Positions 1-8,638 of a stretch of DNA of 53,791 nucleotides are shown piece by piece; the stretch's first letter is position 1, and every line of letters begins with the position of its first letter. The stretch covers positions 1-53,791 of the forward strand of contig JAFGKO010000243.1 of NCBI GenBank assembly GCA_016928525.1. The letters run 5' to 3'. The position numbers and the translations under genes are program-made. Source of the stretch: Anaerolineales bacterium (GTDB lineage Bacteria; Chloroflexota; Anaerolineae; Anaerolineales; Villigracilaceae). The notes beneath the pieces were generated by a model that saw nothing but the letters and a program-made list of their open reading frames with translations, did not search any database and had not been told where the DNA came from.

Positions 1-37
1 CTACATCTGCATAGTGTGTCTTTTCTGCTTTGTTCAT
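1..37 (-). CDS. Possible 5' end of a divergent gene running off the left edge
   Basis: An ATG at 37 on the minus strand opens a frame that stays open to the window edge and reads MNKAEKTHYADV. It would be divergent from the NACHT gene starting at 90. The upstream ribosome binding site is weak. Twelve codons are too few to assign a family, and the frame could be chance. Confidence 0.25.
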   Translation of the reverse strand, partial: MNKAEKTHYADV

Positions 38-89
38 GCTTACATTTTACACTTCAATGAAGGTTTAGAGATAGGTTCTTAGTGAAATA

Positions 90-2528
90 TTGAAGCGTGA
101 AGATATTGTTATTTCGAGCATTGAGAAAGTAAACGAGCAGGTAAAACAACTCCAAGAGAATACTTACAAAAAATCAGACCGAAAAAATAGAGCCTTTGAC
201 ATCGAGTACAAAAGGGCTATTTTACGCAATTTGGGCTGGATGGAACTATATGGCGCTGATTTATCAAATGCGAGCCGCCAACATTCTTTAAACATCGCTT
301 ATATTAATCTATCTGTTAGACAAGTTGGCAACGGAGAAGGTAGAACTGAAATTATACTGAGAGCCGATCATGCAATCGATGTCGCAAGGTGTTTGTATAT
401 CAGGGGACCTGCTGGATCAGGAAAAACAACTTTGTTGAAATGGATAGCAGTGAATGCTGCATCCGAAAATTTTGAAGACAATCTTTGGCAATGGAATTAT
501 TTAACACCATTTTTCATAAAATTAAGGCAACTTACCGATATATCTCAATTTCCTCAGCCCGAAAATTTTCCAAAATATATTGCCCCACATATTCATGGAG
601 AAATGCCAGATGGTTGGGTTCACACTGCATTACGAAATGGGGAAGCTGTGGTTCTGATAGATGGTGTAGATGAAATTTCACGTAGAAGTGATGTTAAAAA
701 ATGGGTTGAGGAGATGGCTAATACTTTTGATAAAACTCGCTTTATCGTGACTTCGCGTCCTTTAGCTCAATCAGACAATTGGGAGGTTCCTAAAGGCTTT
801 ACAGAGGCCGAGTTATTACCAATGGAACCCTCAGAAATTTCCCTTTTTATAGAGAATTGGCACGAAGCAGTAAAAACCGAATTACAGGAGCATAATGAGA
901 TTGAAGAGATGGATAATCTTAGTGAAAAATTAAAATCCACAATTCATAAAAATAACAATGTAAGGAGTCTTGCATCAACGCCACTTCTATGCGCTATGAT
1001 ATGTGCCCTTCATCGAGACAAAAATCGGCAATTGCCCTCAAATCGTTTGGATTTATATGAAGCATGTACAAAAATGCTTGTGGAAGAAAGAGAGACTGCA
1101 AGAGAAATTAAAATAGCCCGTTATCCAGATTTTACTTACAAAGAGAAAATAATATTAATCTCAGATTTAGCATATTACCTTTTAAATAATGGTTGGTCAG
1201 AGATTCCTGTAGCAAGAGCAAAGGACAGAATTTCAAGAAGCTTGCTTACTCTTCGTTCGAAGCGAAAGAAAACATCTTCACAGACAGTAATTAATTTTTT
1301 GATTGAACGAACTGGATTGTTAAGGGAACCTTCTTTAGGTGTTCTAGATTTTGCTCATCGTACGTTCCAAGAGTACTTGGCAGCAAAAAAAGCAATTGAT
1401 GAAGATGAAATTGGTTTATTAATTAAGAATGCTAGAGATGCGCAATGGCGTGAAGTGATAATCCTGGCAGCTGGACTTGCAAATAGGAAACAAAAGCAAG
1501 AGCTTTTGGATAGTCTAATTTTGCAAGGAGATTACGAGCAAGAGAATAAATATTGGTATCACTTGTTATCCATTGCTTGTTTAGAAACTATGGCAGATGT
1601 CGACCCAGAAATACTTAATGAGATTAAAGGAAGAATAGAAAAATTAATTCCTCCCAGAGATGTTTCGGAAGCCATTTCTCTGGCTTCAGCAGGTGATTTA
1701 GCTGTATCACATTTGGAATATGAAAAGGGTCATTCTCAAAAATTGAGCATAATCACTTTGGAGCATATTAATACCCCAGCAGCCATTCAAGCTTTGATTA
1801 CATATATTAATATGCCTTCAGAACAAGTAACATCTTTGCTTCTGCCAACTTTAGAAAAAATAAATAGGGATGAGAAAGGAAATCAATTATTGAGCAATTT
1901 AGAGATTCCAGAAATTAAATTGCTAGGAGATCGAGTTAGGATAATAAAATACATAAATAAAATAGACAAAATCACCATCCAAAATTTTGAGGGAAGCAAA
2001 ATTCCAGATCTTAAATTACTTAGAACAAGGGAACTCGAAATTATTAATTGTCGAAATCTTGAAACTCTTAAAGGTATTTCCGATATAGAATCACTAAAAA
2101 GCGTTACATTCTCATCTTGTCCTCAATTGAACCTGCAGGAGATATCCTTTTGTGCTCAGATGGAAAATCTTACTTTAGATAGATTAAATACTTCGGATAT
2201 AAATGATATTGTTACATTAACCAACCTGAAAAAATTAAAGCTAACAAATCTACAAATTAGGGATCTTTCAGCAGTAATTCGAATGGCAAATCTTAGGAAT
2301 TTAACAATAGAAAATTGTACTGAATTAACCGATGTGCAGGCTCTTGAACGCCTCTTATCCTTAAGATACTTAAAGATTCGAAATTGTCCACAGGTTGAAA
2401 ATATAAATTGTTTGTCATCTCTGAAAAATCTTCAAAATGTTGAACTTAAGTATTCTGATGAGGCAAAGTGGGCAAAAATCAAGGAAAATCTAGATAGATC
2501 ACTCCAATCTAAAATTCAAAATTCTTAG
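90..2528 (+). CDS. NACHT-family STAND NTPase with C-terminal leucine-rich repeats
   Basis: This is an 812-residue predicted signal-transducing NTPase. A Walker A motif GPAGSGKTT lies at about 106-114 and a NACHT-type Walker B, VVLIDGVDEI, at about 187-196. Helical winged-helix and HEAT-like sequence follows, then leucine-rich repeats from roughly 620 to 800 (repeated units of the L..L.I.NC..L type). The start is a TTG at 90; a stop lies in frame only 16 bases upstream, so no ATG start is possible nearby. The first 100 residues contain no recognised effector domain. Proteins of this architecture often act as ligand-triggered oligomerising sensors in phage defence; that role is inferred here. 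The gene is AT-rich compared with the nuo region, consistent with transfer. Confidence 0.85.
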   Translation: MKREDIVISSIEKVNEQVKQLQENTYKKSDRKNRAFDIEYKRAILRNLGWMELYGADLSNASRQHSLNIAYINLSVRQVGNGEGRTEIILRADHAIDVARCLYIRGPAGSGKTTLLKWIAVNAASENFEDNLWQWNYLTPFFIKLRQLTDISQFPQPENFPKYIAPHIHGEMPDGWVHTALRNGEAVVLIDGVDEISRRSDVKKWVEEMANTFDKTRFIVTSRPLAQSDNWEVPKGFTEAELLPMEPSEISLFIENWHEAVKTELQEHNEIEEMDNLSEKLKSTIHKNNNVRSLASTPLLCAMICALHRDKNRQLPSNRLDLYEACTKMLVEERETAREIKIARYPDFTYKEKIILISDLAYYLLNNGWSEIPVARAKDRISRSLLTLRSKRKKTSSQTVINFLIERTGLLREPSLGVLDFAHRTFQEYLAAKKAIDEDEIGLLIKNARDAQWREVIILAAGLANRKQKQELLDSLILQGDYEQENKYWYHLLSIACLETMADVDPEILNEIKGRIEKLIPPRDVSEAISLASAGDLAVSHLEYEKGHSQKLSIITLEHINTPAAIQALITYINMPSEQVTSLLLPTLEKINRDEKGNQLLSNLEIPEIKLLGDRVRIIKYINKIDKITIQNFEGSKIPDLKLLRTRELEIINCRNLETLKGISDIESLKSVTFSSCPQLNLQEISFCAQMENLTLDRLNTSDINDIVTLTNLKKLKLTNLQIRDLSAVIRMANLRNLTIENCTELTDVQALERLLSLRYLKIRNCPQVENINCLSSLKNLQNVELKYSDEAKWAKIKENLDRSLQSKIQNS

Positions 2529-2662
2529 CAGTACTGATTGGCTTTGGTGCATAAATTAAAAAGCAAGTGCAATTCGCCCATCAAGAGTGGGCGCTTAGGT
2601 TATAGGTTTTTCTCTAGGCAACTCCGCACCTTCAGCATCAGCTTCCACATTCCAACCGCACA

Positions 2663-2688
2663 GTAGGGGCAACGTAACGTCACCCTAC
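2663..2688. repeat. REP-like palindrome next to a transposase remnant
   Basis: Imperfect inverted repeat with GTAGGG and CCCTAC ends. A closely similar hairpin at 4522-4548 sits in the same place relative to the better-preserved transposase remnant, which supports a shared REP origin. Confidence 0.5.
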
Positions 2689-2689
2689 A

Positions 2690-2815
2690 ATTAGACATTC
2701 ACCGGGTTTTCGTCATCGTCCGCCCAGTTGGTGAGATTAGCCTCAATGTAATCCTAGGTTTTTTGCATTTCCTGTCTGTTAAAAATAATATGTTCAAGTA
2801 GTTTCGTTGACAGGA
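2690..2815 (-). pseudogene. Degraded 3' end of a REP-associated tyrosine transposase
   Basis: This stretch aligns by eye with 4550-4690, the C-terminal coding part of the transposase remnant described below. Both share the run CACCGGGTTT, CGTCATCGTCCGCCCA and the following AATGTAATCC block. No long open frame remains. The rest of the 350-base gap from 2529 to 2880 shows only a small GCCCA/TGGGC hairpin at about 2577-2595, which might weakly terminate the NACHT gene. Confidence 0.6.
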
Positions 2816-2880
2816 TTCGGTCGCAGTACCTGTTTCACCAATGAATTCATCTCTTTCGTGGATTGACTTATTGCTAAAAA

Positions 2881-3594
2881 TTATTCTTCGTCGTCCTCGT
2901 CCCCAATTGTATCAATTCTGTAATTATCCAACTCTCTTTGAATTTCCTTAAGGAGTTTAAGCGATAAAGCTTCTGAGTGAGTTTCGAATAGCACTACACC
3001 CCTATTAGACATGATTTTGGCGGGGAAATCCATTCCATTTAGTTCAAGTCTTAAATCAATTGCTTTCAGCTTACCAATTTGTTCAAATCTATGCCACTCT
3101 TCACTTTCGCCGACAGTAGATCCAAACAATCCGATTGTGCTAACATCTGCAACCTTTAGATCACCGAACCAACCGCCCCTTATTTTTTCGCGCAAATCAT
3201 CGCCTAGCTTAATGAGGTCAATTTCATCACTATGAACGGAGAAACTAACTTTTGATTTCTTCAACCTATCTACGATCTCGCGGCAATAATTTCTTTGAGC
3301 ATCAATGAAAACAATACTCTCTATGGGATGATAGAAAATATGGGATTCAATTTGAGCAATATAGCCGTTGATTGGTTCGTTTTTATATCGTCCCGTAACT
3401 CTCTGATATGTCTCATGAAGAACGTGAAATTTGCTAAACTCTTCGAAATCTGCAATTCCCACAGCTGTCACAATTGTTCTTGGACTTTCGTCAACTTCCG
3501 AAAACATACTTTCTTGGTGTTGAGTTTCGAATTTGTATCCCAATTTCCATTTTGGAAATTGCTCAACAATATAATATTGATATCCTCTTGCCAT
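2881..3594 (-). CDS. Hypothetical protein, unknown family
   Basis: A 237-residue soluble-looking protein that I do not recognise. It has no membrane segment or signal peptide. It is rich in charged residues and ends in an acidic tail (GDEDDEE). It follows the 3614-4402 gene by 19 bases on the same strand, so the two are probably cotranscribed. Base composition is AT-rich like its partner and unlike the housekeeping genes. The pair is bracketed by two transposase remnants in the same orientation. Confidence 0.65.
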   Translation of the reverse strand: MARGYQYYIVEQFPKWKLGYKFETQHQESMFSEVDESPRTIVTAVGIADFEEFSKFHVLHETYQRVTGRYKNEPINGYIAQIESHIFYHPIESIVFIDAQRNYCREIVDRLKKSKVSFSVHSDEIDLIKLGDDLREKIRGGWFGDLKVADVSTIGLFGSTVGESEEWHRFEQIGKLKAIDLRLELNGMDFPAKIMSNRGVVLFETHSEALSLKLLKEIQRELDNYRIDTIGDEDDEE

Positions 3595-3613
3595 TTATTC
3601 CTCCCAAAGAAAT

Positions 3614-4402
3614 TTATTTCCCATTCAACGCAATATATCTAAAGCTTAGTGATTGCATAGCAAATAAATCATCAGTCACTATTTCAATTCTATCTTTTCT
3701 AACTGCAACTGTCTGTGGGTGACCACCAAAACTAGTTTCAAGAATATCGCATGTGAATGAAACAACTTTAGGAAGATCAAGTTTTCTTACAAAAAAACCA
3801 AAGTATGGATTTGGTGATGAAAAACCTATTTTAGCAACGTACTTTTGTTTTTGTGATTTAACCATATTACCAATATCTTGCAAAAGTGGAACGACTTCAT
3901 TTTCAATCTTAGTCTTGAAAGATTTATAAGGCAATTCCAAGTTGGAAATCTGAACAGTCAATGTTTGATCTTTGTCATCATATGCACTGTTTACATCAGT
4001 AATAATTGCACGAATGGTGTACCCGGGCATATTTACAATTAACGAATTAACATCCTTGTGCCAAGTAATTGCTTTTTGGTTTTGTTTGGAAACGACCCTA
4101 TTGATTTTTTCCAGTGCGTTCGAAAGATTCCCACCATAAAAATCAACTGTAAAGTTCCATTTTGTTGTTTCATTTGCCAACCACAAACGCAAGGAGTTTA
4201 CCCAAACATAGATTGTCTCAGACTTGTTATATAAATACTGAATTATAAAGAGAGCCCATCCCAAAGCCGCAGAAACGATTTCAATCCTGTTAAGAAAGTC
4301 CGAAATGGTATTCGATAGATCGACAGATGAGAAATAAACACTGATCAAAGCTATTGCGAGCAGAAAGATTGCCAGTATTCCCAGCCAATATTTACGGAAC
4401 AT
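3614..4402 (-). CDS. Hypothetical membrane-anchored protein, upstream partner of the 2881-3594 gene
   Basis: A 262-residue protein with one clear N-terminal transmembrane helix (about 7-26) and a second hydrophobic segment at about 44-60. A soluble C-terminal domain of some 180 residues follows. The start ATG at 4402 has a GGGAAG ribosome binding site 6 bases upstream. I recognise no family. Its position upstream of an unknown soluble gene suggests a membrane-tethered protein working with a cytoplasmic partner, but nothing in the sequence shows the activity. Confidence 0.65.
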   Translation of the reverse strand: MFRKYWLGILAIFLLAIALISVYFSSVDLSNTISDFLNRIEIVSAALGWALFIIQYLYNKSETIYVWVNSLRLWLANETTKWNFTVDFYGGNLSNALEKINRVVSKQNQKAITWHKDVNSLIVNMPGYTIRAIITDVNSAYDDKDQTLTVQISNLELPYKSFKTKIENEVVPLLQDIGNMVKSQKQKYVAKIGFSSPNPYFGFFVRKLDLPKVVSFTCDILETSFGGHPQTVAVRKDRIEIVTDDLFAMQSLSFRYIALNGK

Positions 4403-4521
4403 AGGTTACTTCCCATATTAGAACGAATGTTTGTATATACTATATCATAATATCAGTGAGAGTCAATTACGAATTTTCATGCAGGCGTATAAATATTCTG
4501 CGCGGTATGTGTTTACGGGGA

Positions 4522-4548
4522 GTAAGGGTAACGTGACGTTGCCTCTAC
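4522..4548. repeat. REP-like palindrome at the 3' end of the transposase remnant
   Basis: Inverted repeat pairing GTAAGGGTAACGT with ACGTTGCCTCTAC. It contains the TAG stop of the transposase frame (4545-4547). REP hairpins flanking the gene are the hallmark of this transposase family. Confidence 0.55.
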
Positions 4549-4794
4549 CTTTGTACATTCACCGGGTTTCCGTCATCGTCCGCCCAATGCAGGGGGTTGG
4601 TCTCGATGTAATCCCAGATTTTGGCCATTTCCTGTTCGTTCCGAATGATGCGCTCGTAATAATTTCTCTGCCAGATACCAGTTGCATTATGTTCCTTGTT
4701 AATGCGATAGGAAACGGCGGATTTGTATGAACGTACAATCGCCCCCAACGAACCGGGTTTGACATTGATTTTGTGGGGATTGTCATTGGCGTAG

Positions 4795-4823
4795 GTAGGG
4801 GCGCAGCAATGCTGCGCCCCTAC
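4795..4823. repeat. Perfect 29-base palindrome inside the transposase gene
   Basis: Arms GTAGGGGCGCAGCA and TGCTGCGCCCCTAC are fully complementary around a single unpaired central base. It resembles the GTAGGGG…CCCCTAC REP type and lies inside the coding region. Confidence 0.8.
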
Positions 4824-5076
4824 CATCATCGTTAATAACAATAATTCCATGTGCATGATTGGGCATGATGATATGTGTGCCCAATTCCACGAATGGAAAA
4901 TGTTCTGGAATCGCGCGCCAACATTCGTCTGCGATTTTGCCGAACTCGTTCAATTGCATCTCCCCCTCCACAATCTCCCCAAACAAACATTCGCGCTGAT
5001 ACGTCACAATCGTGACGAAATATGCACCGGGCTGGGTGTAATCGTACCCTTTCAGCCGAATTGAGCGGCGATGATG

Positions 5077-5100
5077 CTTGTCCTGAGCGTAGTCGAAGGG
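5077..5100. repeat. Short dispersed repeat, TCCTGAGCNNAGTCGAAGGG type, in frame in the transposase gene
   Basis: Contains TCCTGAGCGTAGTCGAAGGG. Related units occur at 14667-14685 (inside nuoN) and 50105-50143 (intergenic). In the transposase it adds the residues PFDYAQDK between MPAKFDPQK and HHRRSIRL. Confidence 0.65.
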
Positions 5101-5172
5101 TTTCTGTGGATCGAATTTTGCTGGCATGACCAAATTATATGTCGCGCTGTCGAATTCAACTATACTTGTTCC

Positions 5173-5319
5173 ATGACAACCCACATCCCCACTTACCAGA
5201 CCTACATCCCCTCAGGCATGATCGGCCTGGGCGTCGGCGACCCGGACTTCGCGCTCCTGCCGCTGGACATGCTGCAGCGCGCCACAGAAGCCTGCTTGAA
5301 AAAGGTATCCAGCGTTTAA
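5173..5319 (+). pseudogene. N-terminal fragment of a PLP-dependent class I/II aminotransferase
   Basis: ATG at 5173 opens 48 codons reading through MIGLGVGDPDFALLPLDMLQ, which resembles the start of fold-type I aminotransferases of the GntR/MocR-linked or 2-aminoadipate type. The homology stops abruptly at an AAAAAGG stretch and a TAA at 5317. The PLP lysine and nearly the whole enzyme are missing. The fragment is GC-rich compared with its surroundings. The remaining gap to 5453 shows nothing I recognise. Confidence 0.55.
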
Positions 5320-5453
5320 AGCAATGCCTGGATGCCTTCTCATAATTTACAGAGTGCTGCGTAAATATCTGAACTGAAATCCTGGTTTTTGAAGGCAATT
5401 CGTTAGATTCAAGTTTGGATAATTATGCAAGAAGCAGTATAAAGACAGTGGGG

Positions 5454-6596
5454 TCAGGGTGTTACTGTTGGTTCCGGCTCAAGTGTGGGAGTGTCGGTCT
5501 CTGTTGGAGTAGATGTCCGCGTAGGGGTGGAGGTAGGCGTCGGTGTGCTCGTAAAAGTTGAGGTCGGCGTCGGCGACAAGGTTGCAGTGAATGTCGGCGT
5601 GATAGTCGGGGTGAACGTAATGGTCGGTGTTGGGGTCAGCGTGATTTCAGGCACAAAGACCGGCGTGCTGAGATCGAACAGGTCCTTGCGGATCCAGCCG
5701 CCTTCGTAAAGCTGGAACTCTGTGTTGGGCTGGTTGTATGCGATCATGTACCAGGTATCCTCTTCGTTACGCCCACCGATCAAAGGACATTTCCCCACTT
5801 CTATAGCAGGCGCATCCTCCAGGACGCCCCTATCCGTGCCCGGACCGGTACGCACATTGACAGAATACACGTCGAAGACCGGTTGCACACAAACCGTTGG
5901 GAGCACAAAGTTGACCGGCACCGGGGTTTTCGTCCGCGTGAGGGTGGGGGTGAGTGAAATGGTTGAGGTAAAGGTCTGCGTTGGGGTAGGAGTAGCAGTA
6001 TCCGGGTCGATTGGACGAGGCGTGATCGTCAGGGTAGCGGTGGGACTTTCCGTTGGTGCTGGGGTGAGGGGCGGCGTAGAGGGATTAAAAACCGAATACA
6101 ACCAGAATGCTAACAGGATGATCACCATACCAATGAGTAGAGCAGAATATCTTGCGACTGGCGGCGGCAATTTTTTGAGGAGTTTTTCCGTCCTCGACAT
6201 TCGGATATCGAGCCGAGGGGCGCCTCCCAGCGCAGCCAGCAAGTTGTTTGCGCCGGTAGCATAATCAACGTTTACGAAATCGACATAGTTGATCGTATGC
6301 AAAGAAAACGGCACTTCGCAGGGCTTGATCATGGCAGGGATGATCTTCTTGCGCAGCCGGATGGCATAGCTGTATTCTTTTTCCACCCACTCGGACTGGA
6401 CTGAATTGGGGGAAAGCAAAACCACAAAATACTGGCTAGATCCGATCGCCGCCGGGATGAAGCGCACCCAATCGTCGCCGCCCTTGAGGTCAGAAATATC
6501 CCACCATACGTCGAACCCGGCCTGTTCCAGGTCACCGGCCAGACGGCGGGCAAAAGCGATATCTTTGCGTGAATAACTGATAAAAACTTGTGTCAT
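5454..6596 (-). CDS. TIR domain protein with a transmembrane segment, Thr/Pro linkers and an SH3b-like domain
   Basis: A 380-residue protein. The TIR domain (1-130) begins MTQVFISYSRKD and keeps the S…WVEKEY segment that carries the catalytic glutamate of TIR NADases. A transmembrane helix lies at about 152-170. A Thr/Pro linker follows, then an extracytoplasmic bacterial SH3-like domain (about 220-305, with VNVRTGPGTDRG and GGWIRKDL). The tail is a long TPTPT repeat. I chose the ATG at 6596 over an upstream TTG because the same N-terminal sequence starts the TIR gene at 43608. TIR faces the cytoplasm and SH3b the envelope, suggesting a cell-wall sensor coupled to NAD cleavage or signalling (inference). 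Confidence 0.8.
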   Translation of the reverse strand: MTQVFISYSRKDIAFARRLAGDLEQAGFDVWWDISDLKGGDDWVRFIPAAIGSSQYFVVLLSPNSVQSEWVEKEYSYAIRLRKKIIPAMIKPCEVPFSLHTINYVDFVNVDYATGANNLLAALGGAPRLDIRMSRTEKLLKKLPPPVARYSALLIGMVIILLAFWLYSVFNPSTPPLTPAPTESPTATLTITPRPIDPDTATPTPTQTFTSTISLTPTLTRTKTPVPVNFVLPTVCVQPVFDVYSVNVRTGPGTDRGVLEDAPAIEVGKCPLIGGRNEEDTWYMIAYNQPNTEFQLYEGGWIRKDLFDLSTPVFVPEITLTPTPTITFTPTITPTFTATLSPTPTSTFTSTPTPTSTPTRTSTPTETDTPTLEPEPTVTP

Positions 6597-6801
6597 GGTA
6601 TCCCGATCTGCCAATTTATTTACCTATTATTATAGCCGCATTCTGTGGACTGCATACTCTCATCACAATAACCAGCTACTCCTTCTTGTATAAATTTCCG
6701 AACTCACTTGTTCCGTATGGCTCAAAATTAACGAGGTTTTGGTTCAGATATATACGCAGTACTCTGTCAATGGATTGATTTTCACTTCAAATGATTGCGC
6801 G

Positions 6802-6829
6802 TTGTAATTACCGCTTTAAATGCTATACT
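6802..6829 (+). promoter_or_regulatory. Promoter for the LysM lipoprotein gene
   Basis: A -35-like TTGTAA (6802-6807) is followed by a 16-base spacer and an extended -10, TGCTATACT (6821-6829). It lies 90 bases before the chosen start. The same extended -10 occurs before the GGDEF gene. Confidence 0.5.
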
Positions 6830-6919
6830 AATCATAACCAAACAATTCGATTGCAGCAGCCAGTGTCCACTCATATTCCTATTGATCCAGATCGCATAGG
6901 GAAAGATAAGGAGAGGGTT

Positions 6920-8056
6920 ATGACTCAAAAACTCCACTTTTGTTCACTAGCAACCATCATCGTTTTGGTTCTATCAGCCTGTGCGCTGCCTACTGACAAT
7001 AATCGCGCTGTAGCAAACACGCCTCTCGCGCCTGCTATCCAAATGATCGTGAGCGCCAACACCTCGACTCCCTTCAATGCGGTCGGCCAGGTGATCAATT
7101 ACAGCTATCTGGTCAAGAACGCGGGCGCTACATCCTATCCAGGCCCAGTGAGCGTCACAGATAACAAGACAACCACAACCTGCCCTGGTGTTAACACCGT
7201 GGGAAACTCGGACGACAATCTCGACGTTAACGAGGAGGTCACCTGTACTGGGGCCTATACGATCACGCAGACAGACCTCGACAGCGGTTCTGTCACGAAC
7301 GTTGCAACTGCTACCGTCAGCGGGAATAGTTCAGCCCCGGTCACTACCGCCGTCACACTGACGCAGAACAGGACGCTAACCCTCAGCAAAGCAGCCAACC
7401 CAACAACCTACAACCAGGTCGGTCAGGTCATTACCTACACCTATGTCATCTTGAACAGCGGCAACGTGACTCTGCAAGGTCCGTTCTCCATCGCAGATGA
7501 CCGGGCTGCAGCGAACTGCACACAGCCCGATGATAATATGCTTTCCCCAAACGAGGAGATGAGTTGCACTGCGAGCTACAGCATCGTTCAAGACAACCTG
7601 AATACCGGCTCTGTAACCAATAATGCCACCACTTCGAACGGCACAACTACCTCCGATATTGCCACAATAACGATCAACAAAACTGGCGCGGTCCCCTCAA
7701 CTACCCTGGTACCAGGCACAGACGTCGAGCATCAAGTGAAAGATGGAGAATGGCTGTGGCAGATCGCCCGCTGCTATGGGGCAAATCCCAAGGATATGAT
7801 CGACGCCAACCCACAGTTGTCCAATCCCTCCAGAATTTCGCCAAATATAACAGTGACTGTACCTAATATTGGGAGCACAGGAACTATTTATGGTTCGCCC
7901 TGTATACACATGCACACGGTTGCATCCGGTGACACCTGGGCTTCTATCGCACAACAATACGGCGCTGACTCAAACCTTATTCAGGAGGTAAACCCAGTTG
8001 GTTTGGTGCCCGGGGACAGGGTCAGGGTACCGGTGGGGCCATACAATTATCCATAG
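6920..8056 (+). CDS. Lipoprotein with two DUF11-like repeats and two LysM domains
   Basis: A 378-residue exported lipoprotein. The signal peptide ends in the lipobox LSAC at about residue 21. Two beta-sandwich repeats follow (about 35-120 and 125-220), each ending in a SVTN.AT…G motif typical of DUF11/conserved-repeat domains. Two LysM units follow, the first with DGEWLWQIARCYG and the second with SGDTWASIAQQYG. LysM domains bind N-acetylglucosamine polymers such as peptidoglycan. The ATG at 6920 is chosen over an upstream in-frame ATG because it has an AGGAGAGG ribosome binding site and begins a proper signal peptide. Confidence 0.85.
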   Translation: MTQKLHFCSLATIIVLVLSACALPTDNNRAVANTPLAPAIQMIVSANTSTPFNAVGQVINYSYLVKNAGATSYPGPVSVTDNKTTTTCPGVNTVGNSDDNLDVNEEVTCTGAYTITQTDLDSGSVTNVATATVSGNSSAPVTTAVTLTQNRTLTLSKAANPTTYNQVGQVITYTYVILNSGNVTLQGPFSIADDRAAANCTQPDDNMLSPNEEMSCTASYSIVQDNLNTGSVTNNATTSNGTTTSDIATITINKTGAVPSTTLVPGTDVEHQVKDGEWLWQIARCYGANPKDMIDANPQLSNPSRISPNITVTVPNIGSTGTIYGSPCIHMHTVASGDTWASIAQQYGADSNLIQEVNPVGLVPGDRVRVPVGPYNYP

Positions 8057-8139
8057 CATCAAGTAGCTGAGTAGACTCCTCTCACAATGTCAGGTTGGGT
8101 AACACTCCCAAGCCATCAATCAGCAAAATGCTGATCTCT

Positions 8140-8154
8140 TCTCACATGGTGAGA
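8140..8154. promoter_or_regulatory. Palindrome upstream of the DUF1801 gene, possible operator
   Basis: TCTCAC-ATG-GTGAGA is a perfect 15-base palindrome nested in a longer TGATCTC/GAGATCA pair. It lies 65 bases before the gene. Repressor binding is inference only. Confidence 0.3.
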
Positions 8155-8218
8155 TCATCTATATAAGAAGCTTTGATTACAATAGAGGCAACTTTAGTGT
8201 TAATGAAAGGAATTCACA

Positions 8219-8635
8219 ATGGCAGAATTAAAAACCAAACGAAACAAAGGGGACGTAGAAGCCTTCTTGAACAGCGTCGCCGACGAGAAAAAACGACAGG
8301 ACAGCTTCACCGTTCTGGAACTGATGAAGAAGGTTACCGGCAAAGAGCCAGAGATGTGGGGCGAAAGCATCATCGGCTTTGGCAACTATCACTACAAATA
8401 TGCCAGCGGCCGCGAAGGCGACTGGTTCCTGACCGGTTTCTCCCCGCGGGCGCAAAACCTGACGCTATACATCATGGCTGGCTTTGAAGAGTATGACCAA
8501 CTGCTGGGAAAACTGGGCAGACACTCCACTGGCAAATCTTGCCTGTATATCAAAAAGATCGAGGATATAGACATAGATGTGCTCAAAGAACTGGTCAAAC
8601 GTTCCATAGAGCACATGGAAAAAACCAACGAATAA
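8219..8635 (+). CDS. DUF1801 domain protein
   Basis: A 138-residue cytoplasmic protein matching the DUF1801 (YdhG-like) fold: the N-terminal FLNSVADEKKRQDSFTVLELM helix, the core MWGESIIGFGNYHYKY, and the C-terminal LYIKKIEDIDIDVLKELV. The ATG at 8219 has a GAAAGG ribosome binding site. Biochemical function is unknown for the family. A small membrane protein gene begins 3 bases after its stop, so the two are likely translated together. Confidence 0.85.
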   Translation: MAELKTKRNKGDVEAFLNSVADEKKRQDSFTVLELMKKVTGKEPEMWGESIIGFGNYHYKYASGREGDWFLTGFSPRAQNLTLYIMAGFEEYDQLLGKLGRHSTGKSCLYIKKIEDIDIDVLKELVKRSIEHMEKTNE

Positions 8636-8638
8636 ATC

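Larger units (their letters stand above)
4545..5127 (-). pseudogene. REP-associated tyrosine transposase (RAYT, Y1_Tnp family), frameshifted
   Basis: The N-terminal half starts at ATG 5127 (MPAKFDPQK) and reads through the HUH-type motif in MPNHAHGII. The C-terminal half lies in another frame and ends with the typical WQRNYYERIIRNEQE block. The frames overlap at 4783-4856, around a 29-base palindrome. Dropping one base at the palindrome's axis joins the frames exactly (…DDGRGAACCAPTYANDN…), so the break is a single-base expansion there. An in-frame short repeat (PFDYAQDK, see 5077-5100) interrupts the N-terminus. These proteins mobilise REP palindromes by single-strand transposition; this copy should be inactive unless frameshifting occurs. 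Confidence 0.85.

Noticed and set aside
5461..5640. Periodic repeats that could be taken for a CRISPR or tandem array.
   Set aside because: They are degenerate codons of the TPTPT tail of the TIR-SH3b protein and have no spacers.
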